DNA from: Pseudomonadota bacterium
GTDB taxonomy: Bacteria > Pseudomonadota > Alphaproteobacteria > Rhizobiales > Devosiaceae
Assembly: GCA_023437755.1 (NCBI GenBank)
Contig: JAEZFJ010000438.1
Location: forward strand, 1 to 6,271
Reading direction: 5' to 3'
DNA length: 6,271 nucleotides
In this document: piece after piece, positions 1 through 5,936 of the stretch
How the letters are laid out: each line of letters opens with the position of its first letter
Numbering within the stretch: position 1 is the first letter of the stretch
The notes under the pieces: model-generated
Database searches by the model: none
What the model saw: the letters and a program-made list of their open reading frames with translations, nothing else
What the model was told of the DNA's origin: nothing
Made by a program: the position numbers and the translations under genes

Positions 1-805
1 TCAGCACATAGATCAGGTCGAAGATGCGCAGGGCATCGAGCAGGCGGAAGATGATCGCCACCATCAGCGCCGGACGAACCAGCGGCAGCGTGATGCGGAA
101 GAACTGCTTGACCGGATGCACGCCGTCGATCTCGGCAGCTTCGTAGATGTCCTTGGGGATCATCTGCAGGCCCGCCAGGATCAGCAGCGCCATGAACGGC
201 GTGGTCTTCCAGATGTCCACAACCAGCACCGCCAGCATCGCCGTATCGGCAGAGGCCGTCCAGGCGACCTTCTGGCTCAACAGGCCGAGGCGCAGACCCA
301 GGTCATTCAGGATGCCGAACTGGTCGTTCAACATCCAGGCCCACATCTTGGCGGAAACGATGGTGGGAATCGCCCACGGAATAAGAATGGCGGCGCGAAC
401 AATGCCCCGGCCGCGGAACTCGGCGTTGAGCACCAGCGCAACGATCATGCCCAGCACGGTTTCCCACACCACCGACCAGAAGGCGAAGCGCACCGTGTTC
501 CACACGGCATTCCACCAGTCCGGATCGGCGAGCACGCCGCGATAGATGGTGCGGCCGCTCTCAAGGGTACGAATTTGCAGGTAGTTGCCGAAGCCGATCC
601 ACTCTGCCCCATAGAGGTCGTTGAGGGTGGCGTCGGTGAAGGAGAACCAGATCGAGCGCAGCAGGGGCCAACCGGCCACCACGAACAGCGCGATCATCAT
701 CGGCAGCAGGAACCACCGTGCAGCGCGCGCCCGCTGCTGCATCAGCTCCGATCGGGCACGTTTGCCGGGTGCAATGGCTGGGGACGCCAGGGCCTCGGTA
801 GTCAT
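1..805 (-). CDS. CUT1 sugar ABC transporter permease, MalF/UgpA type (3' end cut by window edge)
   Basis: Inner-membrane permease of a carbohydrate importer; it should pair with a second, MalG-type permease and take sugar from the binding protein encoded just upstream. The 268 visible residues begin MTTEALASPA with a basic cytoplasmic tail. A first membrane segment lies at about 31-50, and others at about 105-127, 135-160 and 188-212. The cytoplasmic EAA loop, which docks the ATPase, is at 222-241 (EAAEIDG...ITLP) and fits the family consensus. The reading frame stays open to base 1, so roughly 40-50 C-terminal residues are missing if it has the usual 300-320. The ATG at 805-803 is supported by GGAG at 815-812, six bases upstream. 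It starts 74 bases after the binding-protein stop, so the two are almost certainly one operon. Trehalose/maltose-type (ThuF-like) transport is inferred from the partner protein; the family assignment is firm, the substrate is not. Confidence 0.93.
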   Translation of the reverse strand, partial: MTTEALASPAIAPGKRARSELMQQRARAARWFLLPMMIALFVVAGWPLLRSIWFSFTDATLNDLYGAEWIGFGNYLQIRTLESGRTIYRGVLADPDWWNAVWNTVRFAFWSVVWETVLGMIVALVLNAEFRGRGIVRAAILIPWAIPTIVSAKMWAWMLNDQFGILNDLGLRLGLLSQKVAWTASADTAMLAVLVVDIWKTTPFMALLILAGLQMIPKDIYEAAEIDGVHPVKQFFRITLPLVRPALMVAIIFRLLDALRIFDLIYVL

Positions 806-835
806 CGACTTCTCCGCGTCAGTCGGGCTGCAGTT

Positions 836-862
836 GGGTGCGGGAAGCCAGTTCCCGCACCC
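836..862 (-). other. Intercistronic hairpin between binding-protein and permease genes
   Basis: A perfect 11-bp inverted repeat (GGGTGCGGGAA on either strand, then TTCCCGCACCC) encloses a 5-base loop. It lies 17 bases past the binding-protein stop codon and 30 bases before the permease start. No run of T follows it on the minus strand, so it does not look like a full intrinsic terminator. Hairpins at this place in sugar importer operons are known to protect the upstream binding-protein message or to reduce read-through, so that binding protein is made in excess over permease (the malE-malF case is the classic example). That role is inferred here. Confidence 0.75.
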
Positions 863-879
863 CAGCTTGGACGTTCAGC

Positions 880-2139
880 TTAGTTCAGCAGCTCGTCGAG
901 ATCGGCTTCGAGAACTTCGAGGTTCTCGGCAGCCGAGCCATTGCCCGACAGTGTGTTGTGAACAGCCGACCAGAACAGCGAGGAGTCCTCGTTGTAGTTT
1001 TCCTGCGTCGGAGCGGACGGACGCGGCACGGCGTTCTGGAAGATCTCCTTCCAGTTGGCCATGAAGGGAGCGGCCGCCAGCACGTCCTGGTCGTCATAGA
1101 GCGACTCGATGGTCGGCAGGTTGGACTGGTTGATCGCGCGCTCCTTCTGGATCTCGGCCGATCCGAGGAACAGCGCCAGTTCAATGGCCGCATCGGGGTT
1201 CTGCGAGTACTTGGAGACGGCGTAGTTCCAGCCACCGAGTGTCGCGGCGGAACGGGCATCCGGGCCTTCGCCGGCCGGCAGCGGCGCGACGTCGAACTTG
1301 TCCTTCACCGCCGAGTCATCGCCCTGGCCGAGCGCGTAAGCGTAGGGCCAGTTGCGCATGAACACCGAGTTGCCGAGCTGCCAGACGCCGCGGCTTTCCT
1401 CTTCCATATAGGCCAGGTTGCCTTCCGGAGAGATAGTGCCGACGAACGTCTTGATCTCTTCGAGGGCGGCAACGGCCTGCTCGTTGTTCACCGAGATCGT
1501 GCCGTCGGCCTCGACGATCTGACCGCCGCCATAGGACTTGATCCACTCAAGCGCGTTGCAGGTCAGGCCCTCATAGGCGTTGCCCTGGAACACGAAGCCC
1601 CACATGTCGGCATTGCCGTCCGCACGCTCGCCATCCATGATTTCCTGAGCAGTAGCCTTGAGCTCGGCCCAGGTGGTCGGGACTTCCTTGCCGTACTTCT
1701 CGAGCAGGTCGGTACGGTAGCACAGCGCCGGCGCGTCGGTATAGGCCGGAATGGCGACGAGCTTGCCGTCGACCGTCTGCGACTCGATGATCGAGGGGAA
1801 GTGCTGATCGACGACGTCGGCAGCGGCCTCGGTCAGGTCGAGGAACTGATCGGCAAGCTGCGGAGCCCAGATCACGTCGGTGGTGTAGACGTCGATGTCG
1901 GCATTGCCGGCGGCCAGCCACAAACGGTACTGGCCGAACTGATCGGTGGTGGACGACGGCATCGGCACGACCGTCACAGTGTGACCGGTCTGCTCTTCGA
2001 ACTTGGCCAGCTGCTCCTCGAGGAAGGCCAGGCCATTGCCGGTGTCGCCGGAGACGACGGACAGCTCGACGGCCTGTGCGGCGCCGGCCACCAACGTCAC
2101 GCTCGTCATCAGACCGACGAGCAACTTGTTGATCTTCAT
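880..2139 (-). CDS. Periplasmic sugar-binding protein of a CUT1 ABC importer (probable trehalose/maltose/alpha-glucoside type)
   Basis: Extracytoplasmic solute-binding protein of family 1 (SBP_bac_1, COG1653), 419 residues, a normal length. A Sec signal peptide is clear: basic MKINK start, hydrophobic core to about residue 20, and an AQA site giving cleavage after residue 23. There is no lipobox cysteine, so the protein should be soluble in the periplasm. The stretch at 63-91 (STTDQFGQYR, then DIDVYTTDVIW) is typical of the trehalose/maltose-binding group. The C-terminal VPRPSAPTQENYNE at 371-384 is the usual family end motif. Cys140 and Cys194 are its only cysteines in the mature part and could form a disulfide. 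The ATG is set by GGAGG at 2151-2147, seven bases upstream. It is the first gene of the operon with the permease downstream and faces a divergent LacI-type regulator. The substrate is inferred from resemblance only; another oligosaccharide or polyol is possible. Confidence 0.93.
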   Translation of the reverse strand: MKINKLLVGLMTSVTLVAGAAQAVELSVVSGDTGNGLAFLEEQLAKFEEQTGHTVTVVPMPSSTTDQFGQYRLWLAAGNADIDVYTTDVIWAPQLADQFLDLTEAAADVVDQHFPSIIESQTVDGKLVAIPAYTDAPALCYRTDLLEKYGKEVPTTWAELKATAQEIMDGERADGNADMWGFVFQGNAYEGLTCNALEWIKSYGGGQIVEADGTISVNNEQAVAALEEIKTFVGTISPEGNLAYMEEESRGVWQLGNSVFMRNWPYAYALGQGDDSAVKDKFDVAPLPAGEGPDARSAATLGGWNYAVSKYSQNPDAAIELALFLGSAEIQKERAINQSNLPTIESLYDDQDVLAAAPFMANWKEIFQNAVPRPSAPTQENYNEDSSLFWSAVHNTLSGNGSAAENLEVLEADLDELLN

Positions 2140-2261
2140 TAGTTATCCTCCCGAATGAGCCAACATTGGGAGGCGCGCCGAAGGACGCCGTGACCCGCAC
2201 GTCGCCTGGCTATCATCCTCCCACAAAAGCGCCTTGGTGAGCAGCTTTTCCGCTGATCATC

Positions 2262-2275
2262 TCAAAGCGCTTTGA
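2262..2275. promoter_or_regulatory. Operator 1: perfect LacI-family palindrome
   Basis: TCAAAGCGCTTTGA is a perfect 14-bp palindrome with a central CG, the form bound by LacI/GalR-family dimers whose hinge helix inserts at the central CpG step. It lies just downstream of the candidate importer promoter, about where transcription would begin, which fits repression by blocking RNA polymerase. The likely ligand is the regulator encoded at 2586-3605. The palindrome is directly seen; the binding protein is inferred from position. Confidence 0.8.
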
Positions 2276-2280
2276 ACGAA

Positions 2281-2309
2281 AGGGAACCAGAGCGGACAAA
2301 TACTGTCAA
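2281..2309 (-). promoter_or_regulatory. Candidate sigma-70 promoter of the importer operon
   Basis: On the minus strand a consensus -35 hexamer TTGACA (within CTTGACA, the form common in alphaproteobacteria) occupies 2309-2304. A 17-base spacer places the -10 at 2286-2281, which reads TTCCCT and is a poor match. Transcription would then start near 2274, inside operator 1. The -35 match and its position next to the operator are the main support; the weak -10 keeps confidence moderate. Confidence 0.5.
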
Positions 2310-2476
2310 GCGGGCGAGCGGCGCAAATTTACAAGATTTCTGGGAAGGAGGGAAATATCTGTTGTACCACAACACCTTAATCAAACACCTCCGCCAAAGA
2401 GGTTAACGCCGCTGCGAAAGCGATGATGTACGCACCTCAAGAACAAGACGCAACGATCAGCCTCTTGCATCAAAAT

Positions 2477-2492
2477 TTGAAATCGCTTTGAA
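2477..2492. promoter_or_regulatory. Operator 2: imperfect copy of the LacI-family palindrome
   Basis: TTGAAATCGCTTTGAA, read on the minus strand as TTCAAAGCGATTTCAA, keeps the central CG and matches operator 1 except for a few bases; two of its eight symmetric pairs are broken. It lies 94 bases before the chosen regulator start, where it could mediate autoregulation, or it could act with operator 1, whose centre is 216 bases away, by DNA looping. The role is inferred. Confidence 0.6.
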
Positions 2493-2585
2493 TGATCATG
2501 GGAGGAGAGCGGCGCGACGCAGGAAATGCGCGCCCGCCTTAGGTCAGCGGCTGCTTCCGGGCACCGCTCCTGGGCCAATTCGCCA

Positions 2586-3605
2586 ATGAGATTGAAGGAC
2601 TTAGCCGAACATCTCGGCCTGTCTCAGACCACCGTCAGCCGCGCCCTCAATGGCTATCCGGAAGTCAACGAGGCAACACGCCTTCGCGTTGCAGAGGCGG
2701 CAGCACGCCTCGGCTACCGCCCCAATGCGAGCGCCCTTCGTCTGGCCACCGGCCGTTCCGGTGCGGTGGGACTGGTGCTGCGCGGCGCCGATGAGCTCGG
2801 CCCGCATATGAGCGAGTTTCTTTCCGGCCTCGGTGGTCGCCTGGCGACCGAGGAAATCGATATCCTGGTCACCACGGTCGAAAGCTACCAGGATGAGATC
2901 TCCGCCTATCGGCGCCTTGCCGCCAGCCAGAAGGTGGATGCGGTGATCCTCCATTCTCCAAAGCTCCATGACGAACGGGCGGAGGTGCTGATGGATCTCA
3001 AGCTCCCCTTCGTCCTGCACGGGCGGATCAATGGCGACCGGCCGGTTGCATGGCTCGACATCGACAACACCGGCGCGATTGAGCGCGCAACCAGCCACTT
3101 GCTCGACCTGGGTCACCGCCGCATAGCCTTGTTCAACGGGGTCAAGGGTCGCACCTTTGCCGAGCATCGCGAGATCGGCTATCTCGCCGCTCTGTCGGCT
3201 CGCGGGGTGCCCTTCGATCCGGCACTGATGGGCAACTCGATCTTCACCGACGAAATCGCCTTCCGCATGGCGCAGGCGATGCTCGAACTGAAGCCGCGGC
3301 CGACTGCCTTTCTCGCAGGCTCGATGATGACCGCTCTTGGCATTTTCCGAGCTATCCGCCAGGCGGGTCTTGCCCTTGGCAAGGACGTCTCGATGATCGC
3401 GCACGACGACGTCTTCCCCTATCTCAACGCCGACAACATGTACCCGACCATGTCCACCACCCGGTCTTCCATCCGGGCCGCCGGCACCCGCATTGCCGAA
3501 CTCATCCTGCAACTTCTGGGCGGCAAGCCGGCGGAGGACATCCACGAATTGTGGCCGGTTGAACTTGTGCTGCGCGAGAGTTCGGCTCCTGCGCCGAACA
3601 TCTGA
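2586..3605 (+). CDS. LacI-family transcriptional regulator (probable repressor of the divergent sugar importer)
   Basis: DNA-binding, sugar-sensing regulator of 339 residues, the normal LacI length. The N-terminal helix-turn-helix is textbook (LKDLAEHLGLSQTTVSRALNG at 3-23), followed by YPEVNEATR, the GYRPN turn at 43-47 and a hinge ending near ATGRSG. From about residue 60 a periplasmic-binding-protein-like effector domain follows, with family landmarks LDIDN at 157-161, LGHRRIALFNG at 175-185 and IAHDD at 271-275. It resembles the AglR/ThuR type that controls alpha-glucoside or trehalose uptake in rhizobia, which agrees with the divergent importer. The start at 2586 is chosen because homologues begin one or two residues before LKDLA. 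An in-frame ATG at 2526 would add 20 residues unlike the family. Neither start has a well-spaced Shine-Dalgarno sequence. The two palindromes upstream are its likely targets. Confidence 0.92.
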   Translation: MRLKDLAEHLGLSQTTVSRALNGYPEVNEATRLRVAEAAARLGYRPNASALRLATGRSGAVGLVLRGADELGPHMSEFLSGLGGRLATEEIDILVTTVESYQDEISAYRRLAASQKVDAVILHSPKLHDERAEVLMDLKLPFVLHGRINGDRPVAWLDIDNTGAIERATSHLLDLGHRRIALFNGVKGRTFAEHREIGYLAALSARGVPFDPALMGNSIFTDEIAFRMAQAMLELKPRPTAFLAGSMMTALGIFRAIRQAGLALGKDVSMIAHDDVFPYLNADNMYPTMSTTRSSIRAAGTRIAELILQLLGGKPAEDIHELWPVELVLRESSAPAPNI

Positions 3606-3606
3606 C

Positions 3607-3657
3607 GCTCACTCTGGTTTATCCCGCGCTCCATCGCCTTTGCTCCGCAGAGTGAGC
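3607..3657. repeat. 10-bp inverted repeat just after the regulator stop
   Basis: GCTCACTCTG (3607-3616) and CAGAGTGAGC (3648-3657) are perfect inverted copies separated by 31 bases, starting one base after the regulator's stop codon. Only weak T-richness follows, and the loop is long, so a terminator is possible but not convincing. It could also be an attenuating fold or a protein-binding site ahead of the sulfurtransferase gene. Confidence 0.5.
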
Positions 3658-3665
3658 TTGTGGTA

Positions 3666-3700
3666 GCTCGCCCGGAAGCGCAGTTTAGCCCGGGCGGAGC
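3666..3700 (+). other. Hairpin in the sulfurtransferase leader, abutting its ribosome binding site
   Basis: GCTC-GCCCGG (3666-3675) pairs with CCGGGC-GAGC (3690-3700, one bulged G at 3696) around a 14-base loop. The right arm ends immediately before the AAGGAGG ribosome binding site. The same right arm (3694-3701, GCGGAGCA) is also complementary to TGCTCCGC at 3641-3648, so two pairings compete for it. No known riboswitch class is recognised. A role in translation is inference. Confidence 0.4.
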
Positions 3701-3707
3701 AAGGAGG
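3701..3707 (+). promoter_or_regulatory. Ribosome binding site fixing a GTG start
   Basis: AAGGAGG is a near-perfect Shine-Dalgarno sequence, five bases before GTG at 3713. No ATG in the same frame lies near it, so it decides the GTG start of the sulfurtransferase. Confidence 0.85.
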
Positions 3708-3712
3708 ATAAA

Positions 3713-4546
3713 GTGGATAACCCCTTCGTCACCACGGCGTGGCTGGCCGAGCACCTCGGCGATCCAGACCTGGTCGTGGCCGACGGCAGCTGGCACATGC
3801 CAGGTGCTGCGCGCAATGCTCAGGCCGAGTATCTGGCCGGGCACATTCCGGGTGCGGTGTTCTTTGACATAGACGGCGTCGCCGACCGCACCACCGACCT
3901 GCCACATATGCTGCCGGCACCCGCAGATTTCGCAAGAATGGTGGGCGCCCTCGGCATCAGCGAGGACATGACCATCATCGTATACGACGAGATCGGGCTT
4001 TTCTCGGCGCCCCGCGTCTGGTGGACTTTCAAGGTCATGGGCGCAGCGGACGTGCGCATTCTCGAGGGCGGCGGGCCCAAATGGCGGGCGGAGAAGCGCC
4101 CGACGGAGCCGGGGCAGGTTTCCCGTGAACGGCGCGATTTCGAGGTCCGACTGGATGCCGAACGGGTCGCCGATTTCGAAATGGTGCGCGACCGCAGCCG
4201 GGATCGAGCGAGCCAGATCGTCGACGCCCGTCCTGCACAACGCTTTCATGCCGAAGTGCCGGAGCCGCGTGCCGGTCTTCGCAGCGGGCATATTCCCCAC
4301 AGCCTCAACGTGCCGGTGGGGCTGCTCAGCAACGCCGGCGTGATGCATCCGGCCGAGGATCTGCGCCGCCTGTTCGAGGAACGCGGTGTTGCCCTCGACA
4401 AGCCGGTGATTACGTCCTGCGGGTCGGGGATTACGGCCTCAACCCTCGGACTCGCTTTGGAAATCGCCGGCGCGAAAGAGGTCGCGGTCTATGACGGGTC
4501 GTGGACGGAATGGGGGGCGCGGCCGGATGCCGAGGTGGAAACCTGA
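3713..4546 (+). CDS. sseA: 3-mercaptopyruvate sulfurtransferase (two-domain rhodanese family)
   Basis: Transfers sulfur from 3-mercaptopyruvate to a thiol or cyanide acceptor, releasing pyruvate; a cytoplasmic enzyme of cysteine breakdown and sulfane-sulfur supply. It has 277 residues, close to E. coli SseA at 281. The first rhodanese domain (about 1-125) carries YLAGHIPGA at 40-48 and has Asp92 where a catalytic Cys would sit, so it is the usual inactive domain. The second domain (about 145-270) has the active loop CGSGIT with Cys236. The CGSG[VI]T form marks mercaptopyruvate rather than thiosulfate specificity, for which CRKG[VT] is typical. Arg177 and Arg186, in DARPAQRF and PEPR, match the substrate-carboxylate arginines of the family by spacing. 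The start is GTG with a strong ribosome binding site. It lies 107 bases after the regulator on the same strand, so it may be partly co-transcribed, but no link to sugar uptake is evident. Confidence 0.95.
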   Translation: MDNPFVTTAWLAEHLGDPDLVVADGSWHMPGAARNAQAEYLAGHIPGAVFFDIDGVADRTTDLPHMLPAPADFARMVGALGISEDMTIIVYDEIGLFSAPRVWWTFKVMGAADVRILEGGGPKWRAEKRPTEPGQVSRERRDFEVRLDAERVADFEMVRDRSRDRASQIVDARPAQRFHAEVPEPRAGLRSGHIPHSLNVPVGLLSNAGVMHPAEDLRRLFEERGVALDKPVITSCGSGITASTLGLALEIAGAKEVAVYDGSWTEWGARPDAEVET

Positions 4547-4602
4547 ACCAAGATGAACGGCTTCTGAGCAGCAAATGAGCTGACGCTCGACCGTGAATGA
4601 AC

Positions 4603-4638
4603 CAACAAGGCCGCCGGATCGCTCCGGCGGCCTTGTTG
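4603..4638. terminator. Strong bidirectional intrinsic terminator between convergent genes
   Basis: A perfect 16-bp stem (CAACAAGGCCGCCGGA and its complement) closes a 4-base loop between the convergent sulfurtransferase (ends 4546) and permease (ends 4653). The outer stem supplies T-rich tails (CCTTGTTG on both strands). Read on the minus strand the loop is GCGA, a stabilising GNRA tetraloop, and TTGGTTCATT follows, so it should end the permease transcript best, with the sulfurtransferase transcript as second client. Confidence 0.9.
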
Positions 4639-4652
4639 ATGAACGCGTCCTG

Positions 4653-5936
4653 TCAGGCGGCGCGGTTCTTGTTGTAGAGGTCGAAGAACACCGCGGCGAG
4701 CAGCACCACCCCCTTGATCATCTGCTGCCAGTCGATGTTGACGCCCATGATCGACATGCCGTTGTTCATCACGCCCATGATGAAGGCGCCGATCACGGCA
4801 CCCGCGACCTGACCCACGCCACCGAGCGCGGAGGCGCCGCCGATGAACACGGCCGCGATCACGTCCAGCTCCAGCCCCTGCCCTGCCTTGGGCGTCGCGG
4901 AGTTGAGGCGGGCCGCATAGATCATGCCGGCGAGGGCAGCGAGGGCACCCATGATGGCGAACACATAGAAGGTCAGCCGCTCGGTCTTGATGCCGGACAG
5001 GGCTGCGGCCTTGAGATTGCCGCCGAGCGCATAGATGCGACGGCCGAAGGTCATGCGCTTGGTGAGGAACACGAACAGCGCGATGAGCAGGCCCATCACC
5101 ACCAGCACATTGGGCAGGCCCCGATAGGAAGCGAGCATATAGGCAAAGAACAGCACCAGGGCGGCAATGACGACGTTCTTGACCACAAACAGGCTGAACG
5201 GCTCGGTCTCGTAGCCTCGAGCCTTGCGGCGGTTGCGGCCGCGGATGGCGAAGAACACCATGGCGACCACGGCGACGATGGCGATGACCATGGTGGTGGT
5301 GTGCAGCACCAGCGGCTGCACGCCTTCGCTGGCTGGAACCAGCGTGGTCGGCCCGATCACGTCGGGGATGAAGCCGGCAGACAGGAGCTGGAACTCGGCC
5401 GGGAACGGCCCCACGGACTTGCCGGCCAGGATCGCCAGCGACAGGCCCTTGAAGATCAGCATGCCCGCCAGCGTCACGATAAACGACGGGATCTTGTGGT
5501 AGGCGATGAGGTAGCCCTGCGCGGCTCCGATGATGGCGCCCACGACGAGGCATATGGCGCCGGCAACGAGCGGGTTGGCGAGAAAGGCGAGTTCCGGAGG
5601 AAAGCGCCAGCCGACCATCAGCATGGCGGCAAGCGCGCCGATAAAGCCCGACACCGACCCGACCGATAGGTCGATATGGCCAGCCACGATCACCAGCAGC
5701 ATGCCCAGCGCCATGACGATGATGTAGCTGTTCTGCAGGATGATGTTGGTGAGGTTCACCGGCTTGAAGAGCACGCCACTGGTGAAATACTGGAAAAACA
5801 GCATGATCAGGATCAGTGCCAGCAACAGGCCATAGTCGCGCATGTTGGCCTGCAGCGCGCTCCAGACGCTGAGCTCCTGAACCTTGACCGGTTCGCCGGT
5901 CGACGTAATGCCCGGCTGGGCGGTGTCAGTGGTCAT
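4653..5936 (-). CDS. mmsB: CUT2 sugar ABC transporter permease, GguB/MmsB type (multiple monosaccharide importer)
   Basis: Inner-membrane channel of a ribose/xylose/galactose-class importer (BPD_transp_2 fold), which works as a dimer with one double-domain ATPase and a ChvE-type binding protein. It has 427 residues, all the family's hydrophobic segments (for example 37-53, 69-85, 92-108, 121-143, 151-171, 211-230, 251-268, 275-291 and 322-342) and the diagnostic AGHIDLSVGSVSG at 85-97. Near the C terminus, FIGGASALGGVGQVAGAVIG (364-383) and MGVMNNGMSIMGV (387-399) are very close to Agrobacterium GguB (also named MmsB), including the FDLYNKN ending. A charged loop at about 231-246 (RGRNRRKARGYE) splits the membrane part; long forms of this family, such as XylH, share such an insertion. 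The start ATG overlaps the ATPase stop by four bases (ATGA), with AAGGGAAGG as ribosome binding site, implying translational coupling. XylH is the main alternative name. Confidence 0.93.
   Translation of the reverse strand: MTTDTAQPGITSTGEPVKVQELSVWSALQANMRDYGLLLALILIMLFFQYFTSGVLFKPVNLTNIILQNSYIIVMALGMLLVIVAGHIDLSVGSVSGFIGALAAMLMVGWRFPPELAFLANPLVAGAICLVVGAIIGAAQGYLIAYHKIPSFIVTLAGMLIFKGLSLAILAGKSVGPFPAEFQLLSAGFIPDVIGPTTLVPASEGVQPLVLHTTTMVIAIVAVVAMVFFAIRGRNRRKARGYETEPFSLFVVKNVVIAALVLFFAYMLASYRGLPNVLVVMGLLIALFVFLTKRMTFGRRIYALGGNLKAAALSGIKTERLTFYVFAIMGALAALAGMIYAARLNSATPKAGQGLELDVIAAVFIGGASALGGVGQVAGAVIGAFIMGVMNNGMSIMGVNIDWQQMIKGVVLLAAVFFDLYNKNRAA

Larger units (their letters stand above)
2140..2585. 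promoter_or_regulatory. Divergent control region between importer and LacI-family regulator
   Basis: This 446-base non-coding stretch is more AT-rich in its middle (about 2320-2400 and 2460-2495) than the flanking genes. It contains two LacI-type palindromes (2262-2275 and 2477-2492), a candidate promoter for the importer reading left, and an untranslated leader of about 135 bases before the binding-protein ATG. No clear sigma-70 promoter for the regulator could be fixed; the best guess overlaps the second palindrome (TTGCAT at 2465-2470 as a possible -35). No credible gene is present in it. Confidence 0.7.

Noticed and set aside
116..883. Plus-strand frames opposite the MalF-type permease
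   Set aside because: The minus strand here encodes an uninterrupted permease with the EAA motif; the plus-strand products are low-complexity His/Arg/Gly-rich shadows.
838..2142. Long plus-strand open frame of 434 codons opposite the binding-protein gene
   Set aside because: It lies antisense to a clearly recognised secreted binding protein with signal peptide and ribosome binding site; its product is rich in Arg, Val, Gly and Leu with no family motifs, as expected from high-GC antisense frames.
2224..2237. Possible third operator, CAAAAGCGCCTTGG
   Set aside because: It shares the core AAAGCGC with operator 1 but differs at 4 of 14 positions and is not symmetric, so it cannot be told from chance.
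2381..2578. 65-codon minus-strand frame in the divergent control region
   Set aside because: No ribosome binding site or recognisable family; it overlaps operator 2 and the start of the regulator gene, and its composition is unremarkable.
3606..3712. SAM-type riboswitch before a sulfur-metabolism gene
   Set aside because: The inverted repeats do not carry the conserved sequence elements I know for SAM riboswitches, and sulfurtransferases are not usual targets.
4593..5669. Long plus-strand open frame of 358 codons opposite the GguB-type permease
   Set aside because: Its product is full of His, Asp, Glu and Arg, the mirror of hydrophobic membrane codons on the other strand; it also runs through the terminator hairpin.
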